This document shows positions 8,442 through 20,270 of a stretch of DNA of 64,000 nt, piece by piece. The notes under the pieces were generated by a model, which had not been told where the DNA came from, did no database searches, and saw nothing but the letters and a program-made list of their open reading frames with translations. Both the position numbers and the translations under genes were made by a program. Positions within the stretch are counted from its first letter, which is position 1, and every line of letters starts with the position of its first letter. Origin of the DNA: Prosthecobacter algae (lineage in GTDB: Bacteria; Verrucomicrobiota; Verrucomicrobiia; Verrucomicrobiales; Verrucomicrobiaceae); contig NZ_BAABIA010000009.1 in assembly GCF_039542385.1 (NCBI RefSeq), positions 62,001-126,000 of the forward strand, written 5' to 3'.

Positions 8442-8746
8442 TCAGTGACTGGAATTTCAATCTTTTCTATTATGTTTGAGAATGTTTGCAACATTAACCC
8501 TCAAAATAAAGACGTTTCAGCCAGTGATAGCAAGAATGATCCCAATATGCATAGAAGTTTGGCAAAGTTTTTACCCAGCCTGCTCTCAAAACCTTGAATA
8601 TCAGAAAACTAGGCAGGCCAAGGAATTGGACATCTAATAGGTATTAACTTAGGCGAAACCAGCGCTCCGCAATGACTGCCACAGTACAGCTTTTTGCAGA
8701 CGATCCAAGCTGCTATTTCCAGCTTATTGCCTATATCACTATTAGA
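8442..8746 (-). promoter_or_regulatory. A+T-rich btub upstream region with candidate promoter
   Basis: This 305-base stretch has no gene I can support. By my count 98 of 240 bases in 8461-8700 are G or C, well below the G+C-rich coding sequence around it. On the minus strand a -10-like CATAAT (8469-8474) lies 17 bases from a weak -35-like TTAATG (8492-8497), predicting a start near 8462 and a leader of about 20 bases before btubA. A second, weaker pair (TTGCTA, 17 bases, TTTATT) lies just upstream. A dyad (8475-8505) with arms TTTGAG/CTCAAA and inner arms AATGT/ACATT overlaps the first promoter and could be an operator. Confidence 0.45.
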
Positions 8747-10003
8747 CTATTTACCGATACACCAGAGGTGCTTGTAGCCGCGAATGAAAAGCTGGCCATC
8801 ACTCACCGCCATGGAACCGATGACTTTTTCCCCGAGTGAATTGGTAGCCAGCAGTTCAAATTTTGGGCTGGCCCTGAAAACAAAGGCATCCCCGCCCTGA
8901 TTGATGGCATAGCACTGGCCGTCTGCTGTCAGCACCAGGGAAGACCAGTTTTGCCCCGTCGGTCCAGGCCCCTTCAGCCGTTCGTTCCACACCATCTGCC
9001 CCGTTTTCAGATCCCGGCATTCCGCGATGCCTCCATCGCTGAGGATGTAGTGATGCCCCTGATGAACCACGCCTGAGCCGATGCGCTGGCTCACCTTGGG
9101 CAAGTGCCAGAGACGATGCGTTTTGGTCACGTCCCCCTGCCCGCCCGCCCTGACGGAAAGCCCCATGCCCCCATAACCGCCAAAGGCGATGACCTGTCCC
9201 TCCGCAAACAAGGGCGAGTTATAAACCAGCGGGTTCAGCCCTTCGCAGGTCCACCATTCCTTGCCCGTGGCAGGATCAAACGCCGCCACACGTCCAGGAT
9301 AGGAAAGAAAGAGCTCTTCCCGGCTGCCCACGGTTCTCACCATAGGATCCGCCCAGGAACCCAGCCACTTTTTCTCCTTGCCTTCACCTGAGGCACCGCC
9401 CGGCTCCTCATGCTGCCACAGGGTCTTTCCGGTGACTTTATCAAAGGCATACAGCGTCGTTTTTTCCCCGGGACCGAAGTTTAAAAACACCCGGTTTCCC
9501 ACGATGACCGGCGAGGTACCACTGCCCCAAATGTGATGATGCTTGCCCAGGTCCGTGCGCTTCCACAGTTCCTTGCCTTTGAGGTCATAGCAAAAGACAC
9601 CGGCGGAGGCAAAAAAGACGATGACACGTTCCCCATCCGTGGCTGGAGACCCCGCACAATAAGGGTTCGTCCCATGCGTCAACTCCGGCTCGCGATAGAT
9701 CGTGCCGGCTTCCCAAAGCTGCTTGCCCGTTTTGCGGTCCAGGCTCAGCAACAGCCGCTGGCCAGTCTTTTCGATGGCCTGGGTGATGAACACCTGATCC
9801 TTCCACACGACCGGCGTGGAATTGCCGCGATCTGGCAGGGCGATCTTCCAGCGCACATTTTGCTCCGCCCCCCATGTCGTAGGCAGCCCACTCTCCACCG
9901 TGGTTCCATCCCCCTGCACGCCTCGCCACATGGGCCAATTTTCAGCATGCAGACCTGCGACCAAGCAGAAGGCTCCCAAAACGACCGAGGCGAAAAGTTT
10001 CAT
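8747..10003 (-). CDS. Exported PQQ-like beta-propeller protein
   Basis: A 418-residue secreted protein. The N-terminus MKLFASVVLGAFCLVAGLHA is a Sec signal peptide, which is why the start at 10003 is preferred over one 12 codons upstream. After it comes WPMWRGVQGDG and then a series of outer propeller blades with PQQ/YVTN-type repeats (for example SLDRKTGKQLWEAG, AFDKVTGKTLWQHEEP, AFDPATGKEWWTCEG), spanning about 60-410. Family members are very common in Planctomycetes and Verrucomicrobia and are annotated as PQQ-binding-like outer membrane or periplasmic proteins; PQQ binding itself is not evident. It lies upstream of btubA, same strand. Confidence 0.85.
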   Translation of the reverse strand: MKLFASVVLGAFCLVAGLHAENWPMWRGVQGDGTTVESGLPTTWGAEQNVRWKIALPDRGNSTPVVWKDQVFITQAIEKTGQRLLLSLDRKTGKQLWEAGTIYREPELTHGTNPYCAGSPATDGERVIVFFASAGVFCYDLKGKELWKRTDLGKHHHIWGSGTSPVIVGNRVFLNFGPGEKTTLYAFDKVTGKTLWQHEEPGGASGEGKEKKWLGSWADPMVRTVGSREELFLSYPGRVAAFDPATGKEWWTCEGLNPLVYNSPLFAEGQVIAFGGYGGMGLSVRAGGQGDVTKTHRLWHLPKVSQRIGSGVVHQGHHYILSDGGIAECRDLKTGQMVWNERLKGPGPTGQNWSSLVLTADGQCYAINQGGDAFVFRASPKFELLATNSLGEKVIGSMAVSDGQLFIRGYKHLWCIGK

Positions 10004-10062
10004 GAACACCCATCGTCCACAGTAGATGCATTCTTGCAAGATGCCCCAAACCTACAAACCCC

Positions 10063-10692
10063 TCAGCCTTCTCCTCCATGCCGCTCCAGCAGTAGAGGCA
10101 AAATCTCCGTCCGCCGACTGATAATCATCAAATGATCGCCACCTGCAATCGCGTGATGCACCCGCTGCCGGTGAATGGGAAACACCGGGTCCCGATCGCC
10201 ATGGATGCTGACCAAGTCCTCATGCTCGGCCAAGCCCGACCAATCTGCTGCACAAGAGCAAGCCCAGCGAACGAAGTCCGTATCCGCTTCACGAAACATT
10301 TCCACGGCCAGCTTTCTGGCCGACGACAATCCCGGCAAAGGCCTCGCTACACGCTGAAGGCGGCCCCAAGGCACATGCGGTCCTAAAAAGGAAAGATGCG
10401 TCAGCAGTGGATGCAAGTGCTGTCGCTGAGTGCAGGAGGAAATGAGCGTGAGCTTTCGGATCGGCACCTGTTTGGAAATCTCACAGGCCAGCATGCCTCC
10501 CAAAGATACCCCCACCAAGCTGTCTCCCGGCTGGATCCCCTGCCGCTGGATCAAAAACGCTGAGTATTCATCAAAACCACAGCCAGGACGCGGTGGACCC
10601 GGATAGTCCAGCGTGTGAATGGGAAAAGGAAACGAGTAACCCGAATATAACGCGGAGGTGGCTCCCAGCCCCGGCAGGAAGTGCAGTGACAT
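10063..10692 (-). CDS. Alpha/beta-hydrolase fold protein
   Basis: A 209-residue cytoplasmic alpha/beta hydrolase. The nucleophile elbow is GVSLGG (Ser63), the acid is probably the Asp in HGDRDPVFP, and the catalytic His lies in GGDHLMI near the C-terminus. The start at 10692 places the first strand (LHFLPGLG, carrying the oxyanion-loop region) at the N-terminus. Substrate unknown; the closest families are small carboxylesterases and thioesterase-like hydrolases. Its promoter-proximal end is close to the rpoC terminator, and it runs 59 bases ahead of the propeller gene on the same strand. Confidence 0.8.
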   Translation of the reverse strand: MSLHFLPGLGATSALYSGYSFPFPIHTLDYPGPPRPGCGFDEYSAFLIQRQGIQPGDSLVGVSLGGMLACEISKQVPIRKLTLISSCTQRQHLHPLLTHLSFLGPHVPWGRLQRVARPLPGLSSARKLAVEMFREADTDFVRWACSCAADWSGLAEHEDLVSIHGDRDPVFPIHRQRVHHAIAGGDHLMIISRRTEILPLLLERHGGEG

Positions 10693-10709
10693 TCGGCATT
10701 CTACACCCA

Positions 10710-10746
10710 AAACAAAACCCCTGCCAGCCTTACAGCTCGACAGGGG
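10710..10746 (-). terminator. Rho-independent terminator of the rpoBC operon
   Basis: Read on the minus strand after the rpoC stop, CCCCTG (10746-10741) pairs with CAGGGG (10723-10718) across a loop of about 17 bases, and is followed at once by the T-rich tail TTTTGTTTT. This is a standard intrinsic terminator shape and is correctly placed 20 bases beyond rpoC. Confidence 0.75.
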
Positions 10747-10767
10747 GCTTGCGAATTTTTGAGGGGA

Positions 10768-13700
10768 TTAGGCCTGCATCAGATCAGAGTCTTCGTCCTG
10801 GTCGACGACGGGAGACTTCTCAGTCTCGACGATGTCGAAGTTACGATGGCTGATGAAACCGGTACCAGCAGGGATCAGGTGACCCATGATGACGTTTTCC
10901 TTGAACCCACGCAGGTAGTCAGACTTCGCCAAGGTGGAGGCTTCAGTGAGCACGCGAGTGGTGTCCTGGAAGGAAGCCGCCGAGATGAAGGACTCAGTTT
11001 CCAAAGAGGCCTTGGTGATCCCTAGAAGAACTGGCTCAGCCTCTGCAGACTTACCACCTTCTTCGGAAACACGCTCGTTCTCTCTTTCGAACTCGGTGCG
11101 GTCCACCTGGTCACCCCACAGGAACTCGGTATCACCCGTGTCCGTGATCTTCACCTTGCGCAGCATCTGACGGATGATGATTTCGACGTGCTTGTCGTTA
11201 ATTTCCACGCCCTGGGCGCGGTAAACTTCCTGCACTTCGTTCACCAAATGTTCGCGGAGCGCCTGAGGCCCAAGAATCTCAAGGATTTCATGCGGCACCA
11301 CCGGTCCGTCGGTGAGCTGGTCACCCTTGGTCACGACGTCGCCGTTGAAGACCAGGATGTGCTTGCTACGAGGGATGAGGTGCTCTTCCTGCTGGCCAGA
11401 CTTCTGGTCAGTCACGATCACGCGGCGCTTGCCACGGACCAGACCACCGATTTCCACCACACCGTCGATGCGGGCGATTTCGCAGGCATCCTTCGGCTTA
11501 CGGGCTTCGAAGAGTTCCGCCACACGTGGGAGACCACCCGTGATGTCCTTCGTCTTGCTCGCCTTACGTGGCGTCTTAGCCAGAGTCGTACCGGCTTCCA
11601 CCTTCTCACCGTTTTTCACGTTGATGTGAGCACCGGCTGGAATTGTGTAGCTGGCGAGGACTTCGTGCGTCTTCGCATTGGTCACCACCACCTGCGGGTG
11701 AAGGTCTTCCTTGTGCTCGATGACGACGGTTTCTTCGTTGCCTGTGGATTCGTTCTTCTCTTTCGTGAAGGTAATCCCGGCGATCATGTCGCGGAATTCG
11801 ATCTTACCCGACTTCTCGGTGATGATCGGCATGTTGTATGGATCCCAAGTGGCGATCTGCTCGCCTTTCTTCACCACGGAGCCGTCCGGCTTCGCGATGA
11901 TGGCACCCAGCACCAGCTTGTGGCTTTCCAGTTCGCGGCCGTCTTCGTCCACGATGGCCAGCACACCGTTCTTGGTCAGGGCGATCCACTGACCTTCTGG
12001 AGTCTGCACCATACGCATGTCGGCCAGCTTCACGATACCGCTGTTCTTCACGTTAATGAAGGGCTGCTTGAAGGCACCCACGGCCACACCACCGACGTGG
12101 AACGTACGCATCGTCAACTGCGTTCCGGGCTCACCGATGGACTGGGCGGCGACAATGCCCACAGCTTCACCGATTTTCACCAGACGGCTCGTTGCCAAGC
12201 TGAGGCCGTAGCACATCGCACAGCAACCACGCTTGCTTTCGCAAGTGAGCACGGAGCGGATCTTCAGCTTCTCCACACCGATTTTGGTGAGGTGGGCAGC
12301 TTCGTTCTCAAGCACGAGCTGGTTGGCGGAAATGATGGTTTCCTTGGTGACCGGGTCGTGGATGGTTTCGCAGCTTGTGCGGCCATAAACGCGGGTCTTC
12401 AGGTCCACCACTTCTTCGTCACCCTGATAGATGGAGGCAAGGGTAATGCCATTCACAGTGCCGCAGTCGTCTTCTGTGACGATCACGTCCTGAGAAACGT
12501 CCACCAGCTTACGGGTCATGTACCCGGAGTCAGCCGTCTTCAGAGCCGTATCCGCCAGACCCTTACGGGCACCGTGGGTGGAGATGAAGTATTCGAGTAC
12601 GCTCAGACCTTCGCGGAAGTTCGAGGTAATCGGACGTTCGATAATCTCACCGGAAGGTTTAGCCATCAGGCCGCGCATCCCGCCGAGCTGCTTGATCTGC
12701 GTGCGGTTACCACGGGCACCGGACGTCACCATCACGTAAAGTGGGTTGTGATGCTTCTTGCCTTCGTTGTATTCCAGCGTGCGGAACACTTCGTCAGCCG
12801 TCTGGTCACCAGCCTGGGTCCAAACGTCAATGATCTTCTGGGAGCGCTCACCCTGCGTGATGAGACCACGACGGTGAAGCTTCTCGACGTCTTCGACTTC
12901 CTTGTAGGCTTTTTCCAGAGCCATTTTCTTGGCTTCAGGAATGACCATGTCCGTGATACCGATGGAACAACCAGAGCGCGTCGCTTCGCGGAAGCCCAGG
13001 GACTTCAGACGGTCGAGGCAAGCCACGGTTTCCTTCTGGCCGACGGTCTGGAAACAGCGCCAGATAATGTCAGAGATCTGTTTCTTACCAACAGTGTTGT
13101 TGATGAAACCGAGCTTCTCAGGCCAGATTTCATTGAAGCGCACACGGCCAGCCGTCGTCTCGATGAAGGTCTTGGTCGGATCACCAAACGCGCGTTTCGG
13201 TTGCTGGTAGTCAGGGTTGCGATAACGCACCTTGTCATTGACGCTCAGCGCACCTTCAGTCAGGGCGAATTCGACTTCCGAAGGATCGTTGAAGATCGGC
13301 AGGCGCTCAGGCCCTTCGTTCTTCTTGTTCTTATCCGGGAATTCACGCAGATAAGTCAGGAAGTAACAACCCAGAGGAATGTCCTGGGAAGGCGTCATGA
13401 TCGGCTTACCGCTGGCAGGGCTGAACAAGTTGTTCGGCGCCAGCATCAGCAGGCGGGCCTCAAGCTGGGCCTCAATGGAAAGCGGGACGTGAACGGCCAT
13501 CTGGTCACCGTCGAAGTCAGCATTGTAAGCACCGCAAACCAGGGGATGGACGCGGATGGCTTCACCTTCGATCAGCTTCGGCTCGAAAGCCTGGATGGAA
13601 AGACGGTGGAGGGTAGGCGCACGGTTCAGGAGAACTGGGTGTCCCTTGGTGACTTCGTCGAGGATGTCCCACACTTCAGGCGTGCGGCGCTCGATCATCT

Positions 13701-14907
13701 TCTTCGCGGAGCGCACAGTGTGCACCAGGCCCATCTCTTTCAGACGGCGGATGATGAAAGGCTCGAACAGGACGAGGGCCATCTTCTTCGGCAGACCGCA
13801 CTGGTTCAGAGTGAGGTCAGGGCCGATGACGATAACGGAACGACCGGAGTAATCCACGCGCTTGCCGAGCAAGTTCTGACGGAAACGACCGGACTTGCCC
13901 TTGAGCATGTCGGAAAGGGACTTCAGCGGACGGTTACCTGCGCCTGTGACCGGGCGGCCATGGCGGCCGTTGTCAAAGAGGGCGTCCACAGCTTCCTGAA
14001 GCATGCGCTTCTCGTTACGGATGATAACATCCGGAGTGCGGAGCTGAAGAAGGTTCTTCAGACGGTTGTTACGGTTGATGACACGACGATAGAGGTCGTT
14101 CAAATCCGAAGTCGCAAAGCGGCCACCTTCCAGCGGCACCAGCGGACGAAGGTCCGGCGGGATGACTGGAAGCACTTCCATGATCATCGCCTCAGGGCGG
14201 CTGTGCGATTCGGCAAAGCCCTGGCAGAGCTTCAAGCGCTTCGCCAGCTTCTTGCGGATCTGCTTGGAGCGCGTCTTGGTCATCGCGTCCTCGAGGTCCT
14301 TGATGGCATCGGTCAGATTGATCTGGCTGAAGATGTCGCGGATGGCCTCAGCACCCATGCCCACGCGGAAGGCGTCGGCACCGTACTGTTCTTCGGCTTC
14401 ACGGAGATCCACTTCAGTGAGAAGCTGACCACGCAGCAGCGGAGTGCTGCCTTGATCTACCACCATGTAGTCTTCATAATAGATCACGCGCTCCAGGCTG
14501 CGGGCCGTCATGTCCAGCATGAGGCCGATACGGGAAGGCATGCACTTGTAGAACCAGATGTGAGTCACCGGCACGGCGAGCTCAATGTGGCCCATGCGCT
14601 CACGACGCACGCGGGACAGCGTCACTTCGACGCCGCAACGGTCGCAGATCACGCCCTTGTGTTTGATGCGCTTGTATTTGCCGCAGGCACACTCCCAGTC
14701 ACGGGTAGGCCCGAAGATACGCTCGCAGAAAAGGCCGCCCTTTTCAGGTTTGAACGTACGATAGTTAATGGTCTCAGGGTTTTTCACTTCCCCGTGGCTC
14801 CAGGACCGGATCCGGTCTGGAGAAGCGATGCAGATTGACACGGAGTCAAACTCTTCACCGGTGGGCTTTTCCCCGAAAATTTCTTTCAAGCTCGCGTCAG
14901 CATTCAT
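10768..14907 (-). CDS. rpoC: DNA-directed RNA polymerase subunit beta'
   Basis: The 1379-residue beta' subunit. The first zinc site ([20 protein letters not shown]) is near residues 72-91, the catalytic magnesium-binding loop [12 protein letters not shown] is near 459-470, and the second zinc cluster is [11 protein letters not shown]. The C-terminal part contains bridge and trigger-loop elements ([18 protein letters not shown]) and ends in an acidic tail. There is no large lineage-specific insertion visible. It follows rpoB after 47 bases and is the last gene of the ribosomal protein/RNA polymerase operon. Confidence 0.99.
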   Translation of the reverse strand: MNADASLKEIFGEKPTGEEFDSVSICIASPDRIRSWSHGEVKNPETINYRTFKPEKGGLFCERIFGPTRDWECACGKYKRIKHKGVICDRCGVEVTLSRVRRERMGHIELAVPVTHIWFYKCMPSRIGLMLDMTARSLERVIYYEDYMVVDQGSTPLLRGQLLTEVDLREAEEQYGADAFRVGMGAEAIRDIFSQINLTDAIKDLEDAMTKTRSKQIRKKLAKRLKLCQGFAESHSRPEAMIMEVLPVIPPDLRPLVPLEGGRFATSDLNDLYRRVINRNNRLKNLLQLRTPDVIIRNEKRMLQEAVDALFDNGRHGRPVTGAGNRPLKSLSDMLKGKSGRFRQNLLGKRVDYSGRSVIVIGPDLTLNQCGLPKKMALVLFEPFIIRRLKEMGLVHTVRSAKKMIERRTPEVWDILDEVTKGHPVLLNRAPTLHRLSIQAFEPKLIEGEAIRVHPLVCGAYNADFDGDQMAVHVPLSIEAQLEARLLMLAPNNLFSPASGKPIMTPSQDIPLGCYFLTYLREFPDKNKKNEGPERLPIFNDPSEVEFALTEGALSVNDKVRYRNPDYQQPKRAFGDPTKTFIETTAGRVRFNEIWPEKLGFINNTVGKKQISDIIWRCFQTVGQKETVACLDRLKSLGFREATRSGCSIGITDMVIPEAKKMALEKAYKEVEDVEKLHRRGLITQGERSQKIIDVWTQAGDQTADEVFRTLEYNEGKKHHNPLYVMVTSGARGNRTQIKQLGGMRGLMAKPSGEIIERPITSNFREGLSVLEYFISTHGARKGLADTALKTADSGYMTRKLVDVSQDVIVTEDDCGTVNGITLASIYQGDEEVVDLKTRVYGRTSCETIHDPVTKETIISANQLVLENEAAHLTKIGVEKLKIRSVLTCESKRGCCAMCYGLSLATSRLVKIGEAVGIVAAQSIGEPGTQLTMRTFHVGGVAVGAFKQPFINVKNSGIVKLADMRMVQTPEGQWIALTKNGVLAIVDEDGRELESHKLVLGAIIAKPDGSVVKKGEQIATWDPYNMPIITEKSGKIEFRDMIAGITFTKEKNESTGNEETVVIEHKEDLHPQVVVTNAKTHEVLASYTIPAGAHINVKNGEKVEAGTTLAKTPRKASKTKDITGGLPRVAELFEARKPKDACEIARIDGVVEIGGLVRGKRRVIVTDQKSGQQEEHLIPRSKHILVFNGDVVTKGDQLTDGPVVPHEILEILGPQALREHLVNEVQEVYRAQGVEINDKHVEIIIRQMLRKVKITDTGDTEFLWGDQVDRTEFERENERVSEEGGKSAEAEPVLLGITKASLETESFISAASFQDTTRVLTEASTLAKSDYLRGFKENVIMGHLIPAGTGFISHRNFDIVETEKSPVVDQDEDSDLMQA

Positions 14908-14954
14908 AGTCGTTTTTTGATGCGTTAAGGGTTTTTGGCTTGGTTCAGGGTTAA

Positions 14955-17900
14955 TTAGGCACCTGCCGTGAAGCGTTCGATGGCTTCCACATCCGCATCC
15001 AGAGTGGCGCGCTTGTGGACTCGCACATCGAGACCCAGAGATTGCATTTCTTTGATCAGCACATTGAAGGATTCAGGAGTGCCTGCTTCCAGAGCGTTGT
15101 CACCCTTGACGATCTGTTCGTAGATGCGGGTACGACCCTGGACATCGTCAGACTTCACCGTCAGGAGTTCCTGGAGCGTGTAGGCGGCGCCGTAGGCCTC
15201 AAGGGCCCAGACTTCCATTTCCCCGAAACGCTGACCACCATACTGGGCTTTACCACCCAGAGGCTGCTGCGTCACCAGCGAGTATGGGCCCACCGCACGA
15301 GCGTGGATCTTGTCAGCGACAAGGTGTCCCAGCTTCAGCATGTAGATGTAACCCACCACGACGTCGAGATTGAAGGACTCACCCGTGCGGCCGTCATAGA
15401 GCTTGGATTTGCCATTGAGGCCCATCCACTCATAACCTTCCACCTTCTTGGCGTCCTTGATGTATTCCATGATCTTGGATTCAGGGATACCATCGAACAC
15501 CGGAGTGGCGATTTTCATGCCTAGAGCCTTGGCGGCGAGACCCAAGTGGGTTTCAAGAACCTGACCGACGTTCATACGAGATGGCACGCCTAGAGGGTTC
15601 AGCACGATGTCCACAGGCGTTCCGTTTTCCAGGAACGGCATGTCTTCTTCAGGGACGATGGTGGCCACCACCCCTTTGTTACCGTGACGACCGGCCATCT
15701 TGTCACCCACGGAAAGCTTACGCTTGCTGGCGACGAACACGCGGACCTGCTTGACGACGCCATCGGCGGCTCCGTCTTCGCTGGTTTCGATGCGGTCCAG
15801 GTTACGCTCACGCTCCATGTCGGCATCGGCGAACTTCTGTTCGAAGGTCTGGATGATGTCGAAGATCTTGTTGCGGATCGGGCTTGGGTCGATTTCAACC
15901 GAGTCGTAGCTTTCAGCCAGCTTACGAAGCAGGGTCTTGGTGATCTTCTTGTTGGCACCGAGGATGATTTCACCCGTCTGGCCGTTCACCACATCGAGAG
16001 GAATCTTCTCATTGAGAAGGATGTCGCTGAGCTTCTCAGTGAGCTGCTCGGTGAGGTCTTCCTTCTTCGCACGATAGTCTTCTTCGATCTGCTTGATCTG
16101 CTTCTTGGCTTCGGCCGGGGAGAGCTTCTCCTTGTCGGTGCCATTGACACCACCACGCTGGGCCAGCTTCACATCCATCACGATGCCTGCGCAACCGGAA
16201 GGCACACGCAGGGAGGTGTCCTTCACGTCAGCAGCCTTCTCACCGAAGATAGCGCGCAGGAGGCGCTCTTCAGGGGCGAGTTCGGTCTCAGACTTCGGAG
16301 TGATCTTGCCGACAAGGATGTCGCCAGGCTTCACTTCCGCACCGATACGGACGACACCGTCCTGATCGAGATTCTTCAGGGCTTCGTCACCGACGTTTGG
16401 AATGTCACGGGTGATTTCTTCAGGCCCCAGCTTCGTATCACGAGCGATGACGTCGAAGTCTTCGATGTGAATGGAAGTATAGATGTCTTCTTTCGAAACG
16501 CGGCGGCTGATGACGATGGCATCTTCGAAATTGTAACCGTTCCAAGGCATGAACGCGACGAGCATGTTCTTGCCGATGGCGAGTTCGCCCTGGTCCGTAC
16601 AAGGACCGTCAGCGATAACGTCACCCTTCTTGATTTTCTGGCCACGGCGCACCAGCGGACGCTGGTTGATGCAGGTGCCGGCGTTGGAACGACCAAACTT
16701 ACGCAGAGGATAGACAAAGGTCCCCTTCTCCACGTCGGTCTGGACGGACTTCATCGGGTCAGCCAGGAACTGCTTGTCGCTGACTGGCAGATTGCCGTCC
16801 TTGGTGATGATGATCACGTCTGCAGTGGCGGAGGCGACAGTGCCATTGGCATCCGCGACGATCACGGCGCGGGAGTCACGGGCAGCCTTGCCTTCCATGC
16901 CGGTGCCGACGAGGGGGGATTCCGCCTCAAGAAGAGGCACGCCCTGGCGCTGCATGTTCGAGCCCATGAGGGCGCGGTTGGCGTCATCGTGTTCCAGGAA
17001 AGGAATCAAGTTTGCCGCGATGGAAACGAGCTGCTTCGGCGACACGTCCATGAGTGTCGGCTTGTTCGGCTCGACTTCCAGGAAGTCACCACGGTAACGC
17101 ACGGTGACTTTGGCCGCCGTGAAGTGGCTCTTTTCATCCAGACGGTTGTTGGCCTGGGCGATGAAGTGGTTTTCTTCCTGATCAGCCGTGAGGTATTCGA
17201 TCTTGTCCGCCACCACACCGTCTTTGACCGGGCGATAAGGCGTCTCGATGAAACCGAATTCGTTGATGCGGGCATAGGAGCCCAGGGAGTTGATCAGACC
17301 GATGTTCGGACCTTCCGGCGTCTCAATCGGGCAGATACGGCCATAGTGAGAAGGATGAACGTCACGAACTTCGAAACCAGCGCGGTCACGGTTCAGACCG
17401 CCAGGCCCGAGTGCGGACAGACGACGCTTGTGGGTCAGCTCAGCCAGAGGGTTGATCTGATCCATGAACTGGCTCAACTGGCTACGACCGAAGAAGTCAC
17501 GCACCACGGCACTGAGGGCCTTAGGATTGATCAACTTGGCCGGAGTCATGGTGTCCATGCTCACGTCAAACAAAGTCATGCGCTCTTTGACCAGACGCTC
17601 CGTGCGGGCAAGGCCCACGCGGCACTGATTGGCCAAAAGCTCACCCACAGCACGCACACGGCGGCTGCCGAGGTGGTCAATATCATCCAGAAGACCTTCA
17701 CCAGCACGCAGCTTGAAGAGGTAGCTCATGGCGCTGATCACGTCATTCGGATCCAGAATGCGCATGTCAGAGTCCGTCTTCAGCGTCAGCTTCTGATTGA
17801 TCTTGTAACGACCGACGCGGGTCAGGTCATAGCGCTTCGGATCGAAGAACAGACGCTTCACCAGAGCACGGGCGTTCGGGATGGTCGGAGGATCGCCTGG

Positions 17901-18809
17901 GCGCAGACGGCGGTAGATTTCCTTCAGAGCTTCATCTTCGTCCTTGGCAGGGTCTTTGCGCAGGGAGGTCACGATGAGATCATCTTGGGAGGCCGTGATG
18001 ACTTTCACGGTCTTGTGACCAAGTTGGATGAGCTGGCGGATGACGCCGGCGGTCAGTGGCTCATAGGCACGGGCGACGATAAGCTCGCCGTCCAGGATGT
18101 CCTTGAACAGGAGTTTGGCGGAGACTTCTTCTTCGCTGAGGTTTTCCTTCAGCTTGAGGTCTTCGATGTTGTAGAACAGCTTGAGGATGTCTTCGTCGTG
18201 GGAGTAGCCGATCACGCGCAGAAGCGTGGTGGCCAGGAACTTGCGACGACGACGGCGGCGGTCGAGATAGACGTAGAGAAGATCGTTGGTGTCGAACTGG
18301 ACTTCGAGCCAGGTGCCGCGGTCAGGAATGATGCGGAAACCATAGAGCCAGCGGCCATTCAAGTGTTGGCTGCTTTCGAAACAGATACCGGGGGAACGGT
18401 GGAGCTGGCTGACCACCACACGCTCAGCGCCATTGATAACAAAAGTACCGCGATCCGTCATGAGCGGGATTTCGCCCATGTAAACGCGCTCCTGCTTAGC
18501 ACCGGCCTCGTCACGGAGTTCGAAGGTGACGTAGAGAGGGGCGCTGTAGGTTTCCGCTTCGCGGATGGCTTCCAGGGAGGACAGCTTAGGCTCGCCGATT
18601 TCGTACATGACAAAATCGAGCGTCATTTTGGCGTCGTAACTCTCGATGGGGAAAACTTCCTTGAAGACAGCCTGCAAACCAACTTCCTTGCGCTTGGAAG
18701 GAAGGATGTTCTTTTGAAGAAACTCCTCATAAGACCGGAGCTGAATCTCGATCAGATTCGGGGGCTCGGTAACTTCATGGATTTTGCCAAAGTTGGTGCG
18801 CTGGGACAT
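14955..18809 (-). CDS. rpoB: DNA-directed RNA polymerase subunit beta
   Basis: The 1284-residue beta subunit. The start at 18809 ([10 protein letters not shown]) was chosen because a longer in-frame extension is Pro/Arg-rich and non-conserved. The rifampicin pocket reads [15 protein letters not shown] followed by [15 protein letters not shown]; compared with Escherichia coli, the residue at position 518 is Ile in place of Asn. The conserved core [20 protein letters not shown] follows. The C-terminal clamp region ends [28 protein letters not shown] before the last helices. The gene is preceded by a long leader with hairpins after rplL. Confidence 0.99.
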   Translation of the reverse strand: MSQRTNFGKIHEVTEPPNLIEIQLRSYEEFLQKNILPSKRKEVGLQAVFKEVFPIESYDAKMTLDFVMYEIGEPKLSSLEAIREAETYSAPLYVTFELRDEAGAKQERVYMGEIPLMTDRGTFVINGAERVVVSQLHRSPGICFESSQHLNGRWLYGFRIIPDRGTWLEVQFDTNDLLYVYLDRRRRRRKFLATTLLRVIGYSHDEDILKLFYNIEDLKLKENLSEEEVSAKLLFKDILDGELIVARAYEPLTAGVIRQLIQLGHKTVKVITASQDDLIVTSLRKDPAKDEDEALKEIYRRLRPGDPPTIPNARALVKRLFFDPKRYDLTRVGRYKINQKLTLKTDSDMRILDPNDVISAMSYLFKLRAGEGLLDDIDHLGSRRVRAVGELLANQCRVGLARTERLVKERMTLFDVSMDTMTPAKLINPKALSAVVRDFFGRSQLSQFMDQINPLAELTHKRRLSALGPGGLNRDRAGFEVRDVHPSHYGRICPIETPEGPNIGLINSLGSYARINEFGFIETPYRPVKDGVVADKIEYLTADQEENHFIAQANNRLDEKSHFTAAKVTVRYRGDFLEVEPNKPTLMDVSPKQLVSIAANLIPFLEHDDANRALMGSNMQRQGVPLLEAESPLVGTGMEGKAARDSRAVIVADANGTVASATADVIIITKDGNLPVSDKQFLADPMKSVQTDVEKGTFVYPLRKFGRSNAGTCINQRPLVRRGQKIKKGDVIADGPCTDQGELAIGKNMLVAFMPWNGYNFEDAIVISRRVSKEDIYTSIHIEDFDVIARDTKLGPEEITRDIPNVGDEALKNLDQDGVVRIGAEVKPGDILVGKITPKSETELAPEERLLRAIFGEKAADVKDTSLRVPSGCAGIVMDVKLAQRGGVNGTDKEKLSPAEAKKQIKQIEEDYRAKKEDLTEQLTEKLSDILLNEKIPLDVVNGQTGEIILGANKKITKTLLRKLAESYDSVEIDPSPIRNKIFDIIQTFEQKFADADMERERNLDRIETSEDGAADGVVKQVRVFVASKRKLSVGDKMAGRHGNKGVVATIVPEEDMPFLENGTPVDIVLNPLGVPSRMNVGQVLETHLGLAAKALGMKIATPVFDGIPESKIMEYIKDAKKVEGYEWMGLNGKSKLYDGRTGESFNLDVVVGYIYMLKLGHLVADKIHARAVGPYSLVTQQPLGGKAQYGGQRFGEMEVWALEAYGAAYTLQELLTVKSDDVQGRTRIYEQIVKGDNALEAGTPESFNVLIKEMQSLGLDVRVHKRATLDADVEAIERFTAGA

Positions 18810-19168
18810 AAGCAAAGGTAGGGAGACGACGGGGTGGCAACGGCGGTGGCGGGGTGCAGGGGGTGAACCTGCGGGCACTGAGGATCAGAAAATCTGGCAG
18901 CCAGCCAGAAGATTGATGGACTCAGCGTGAAAATGACGAAACCAGAACGCGGACGAAAGTCCCCGTTCAGGCGGTGAAATAGATATTACGAAGCCCGCGT
19001 CCTGAGTGGCACCCTCGTTTACGAAGCAGGAGCTTCGTGCAGCGGAGGAAGTGCGAACCAGTGGGCGGGGCATGCGGAAGTTGGATTTTTTCAGAAAGGA
19101 AGTTCTTGGGAAAGACTCCTTTCAGCCGAGTGTCACCGCAAGGGCGACACTCGGGAAAGGATGGGAGG
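18810..19168 (-). promoter_or_regulatory. rplL-rpoB intergenic region with two hairpins
   Basis: This 359-base gap separates the ribosomal protein genes from rpoB and has no supportable gene. Two inverted repeats lie just after rplL: 19126-19154 (perfect 9-bp arms CCGAGTGTC/GACACTCGG, 11-base loop) and 19110-19123 (arms GAAAG/CTTTC, 4-base loop). Neither is followed by a T-tract. In other bacteria this junction holds a partial attenuator and an RNase III processing site that set the ratio of L7/L12 to polymerase; a similar role is inferred here from position and structure. Confidence 0.5.
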
Positions 19169-19549
<381 letters not shown>

Positions 19550-19681
19550 AATAGTGTGTCGGTATCGCCGTTTCTCGAAGCATCGAGTGATTTAAGAGAG
19601 AAAGCTTTCGCTCCGGCAAGGAACCATTGGATGTTGCGTTCAGGCTCCGGTGAAGGAGCCATCTGATCAAAGGGGTGGGGT

Positions 19682-20251
19682 TTAGGCTGCGGCGGCTTCG
19701 ACAGCAGCTTCTTCCGCGGCGGCTGGCGCTGCGGCAGCACCGCCGGCGTCGGCTTTGGCCTTGAGCACGCGTGCCAGGGAGGCAGCAGGCTCGTTGAGGA
19801 GGCGGACCAGCTTGGAAGCAGGGGCCTGAAGCACGCCAAGCAACTGGGCCTGGAGGGTTTCTTTGGAAGGCAGGTCGGCAAGGACTTTGATGCCTTCTGC
19901 GTCGAGGAGGTTGCCATCGAGCACGCCAGCCTTGATTTTAGGCTTGGTGAACTCAGCAGCGAAGTTCTTCATGATCTTCGCGGCAGCGCAGACGTCCTGG
20001 GCGCCCATGACGTAGGCACTCTGGCCTGTCAGGTGAGTGCCAAGTTCTTCTGGGTAACCGGCGCGTTCTGCGGCCTTCTTCACCAGCGTGTTCTTGAACA
20101 CGTGGATCTCAGCGCCCGTGGCGGCCAGGCGCTTGCGCAGCTCGGCGAACTTGTCCACGGTGAGACCAGTGTAATCCACAACGAAGAGGAAGGGGGAGGC
20201 GTTGACCCGGGTGAGCAGGTCTTCAATGAGGAGTGTCTTTTCAGCTTTCAT
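19682..20251 (-). CDS. rplJ: 50S ribosomal protein L10
   Basis: The 189-residue stalk base protein that anchors L7/L12 dimers and autoregulates its own mRNA in other bacteria. The N-terminal rRNA-binding domain ([32 protein letters not shown]) is typical. The C-terminus, after the helix that binds L7/L12, carries an Ala/Glu-rich tail of about 20 residues ([20 protein letters not shown]), longer than in many homologues. It starts 19 bases after rplA ends, so there is little room for a separate leader. Confidence 0.98.
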   Translation of the reverse strand: MKAEKTLLIEDLLTRVNASPFLFVVDYTGLTVDKFAELRKRLAATGAEIHVFKNTLVKKAAERAGYPEELGTHLTGQSAYVMGAQDVCAAAKIMKNFAAEFTKPKIKAGVLDGNLLDAEGIKVLADLPSKETLQAQLLGVLQAPASKLVRLLNEPAASLARVLKAKADAGGAAAAPAAAEEAAVEAAAA

Positions 20252-20270
20252 GGGTGTCTTTCCTCAGGAA

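Noticed and set aside
11188..14838. Very long plus-strand open frame opposite rpoC
   Set aside because: It is an antisense shadow: rpoC on the minus strand is fully recognisable with all motifs, and the antisense translation is a His/Asp/Gln-rich sequence with no family features.
15684..18821. Very long plus-strand open frame opposite rpoB
   Set aside because: Same as for rpoC; antisense of a strongly conserved gene with biased third positions, not a gene.
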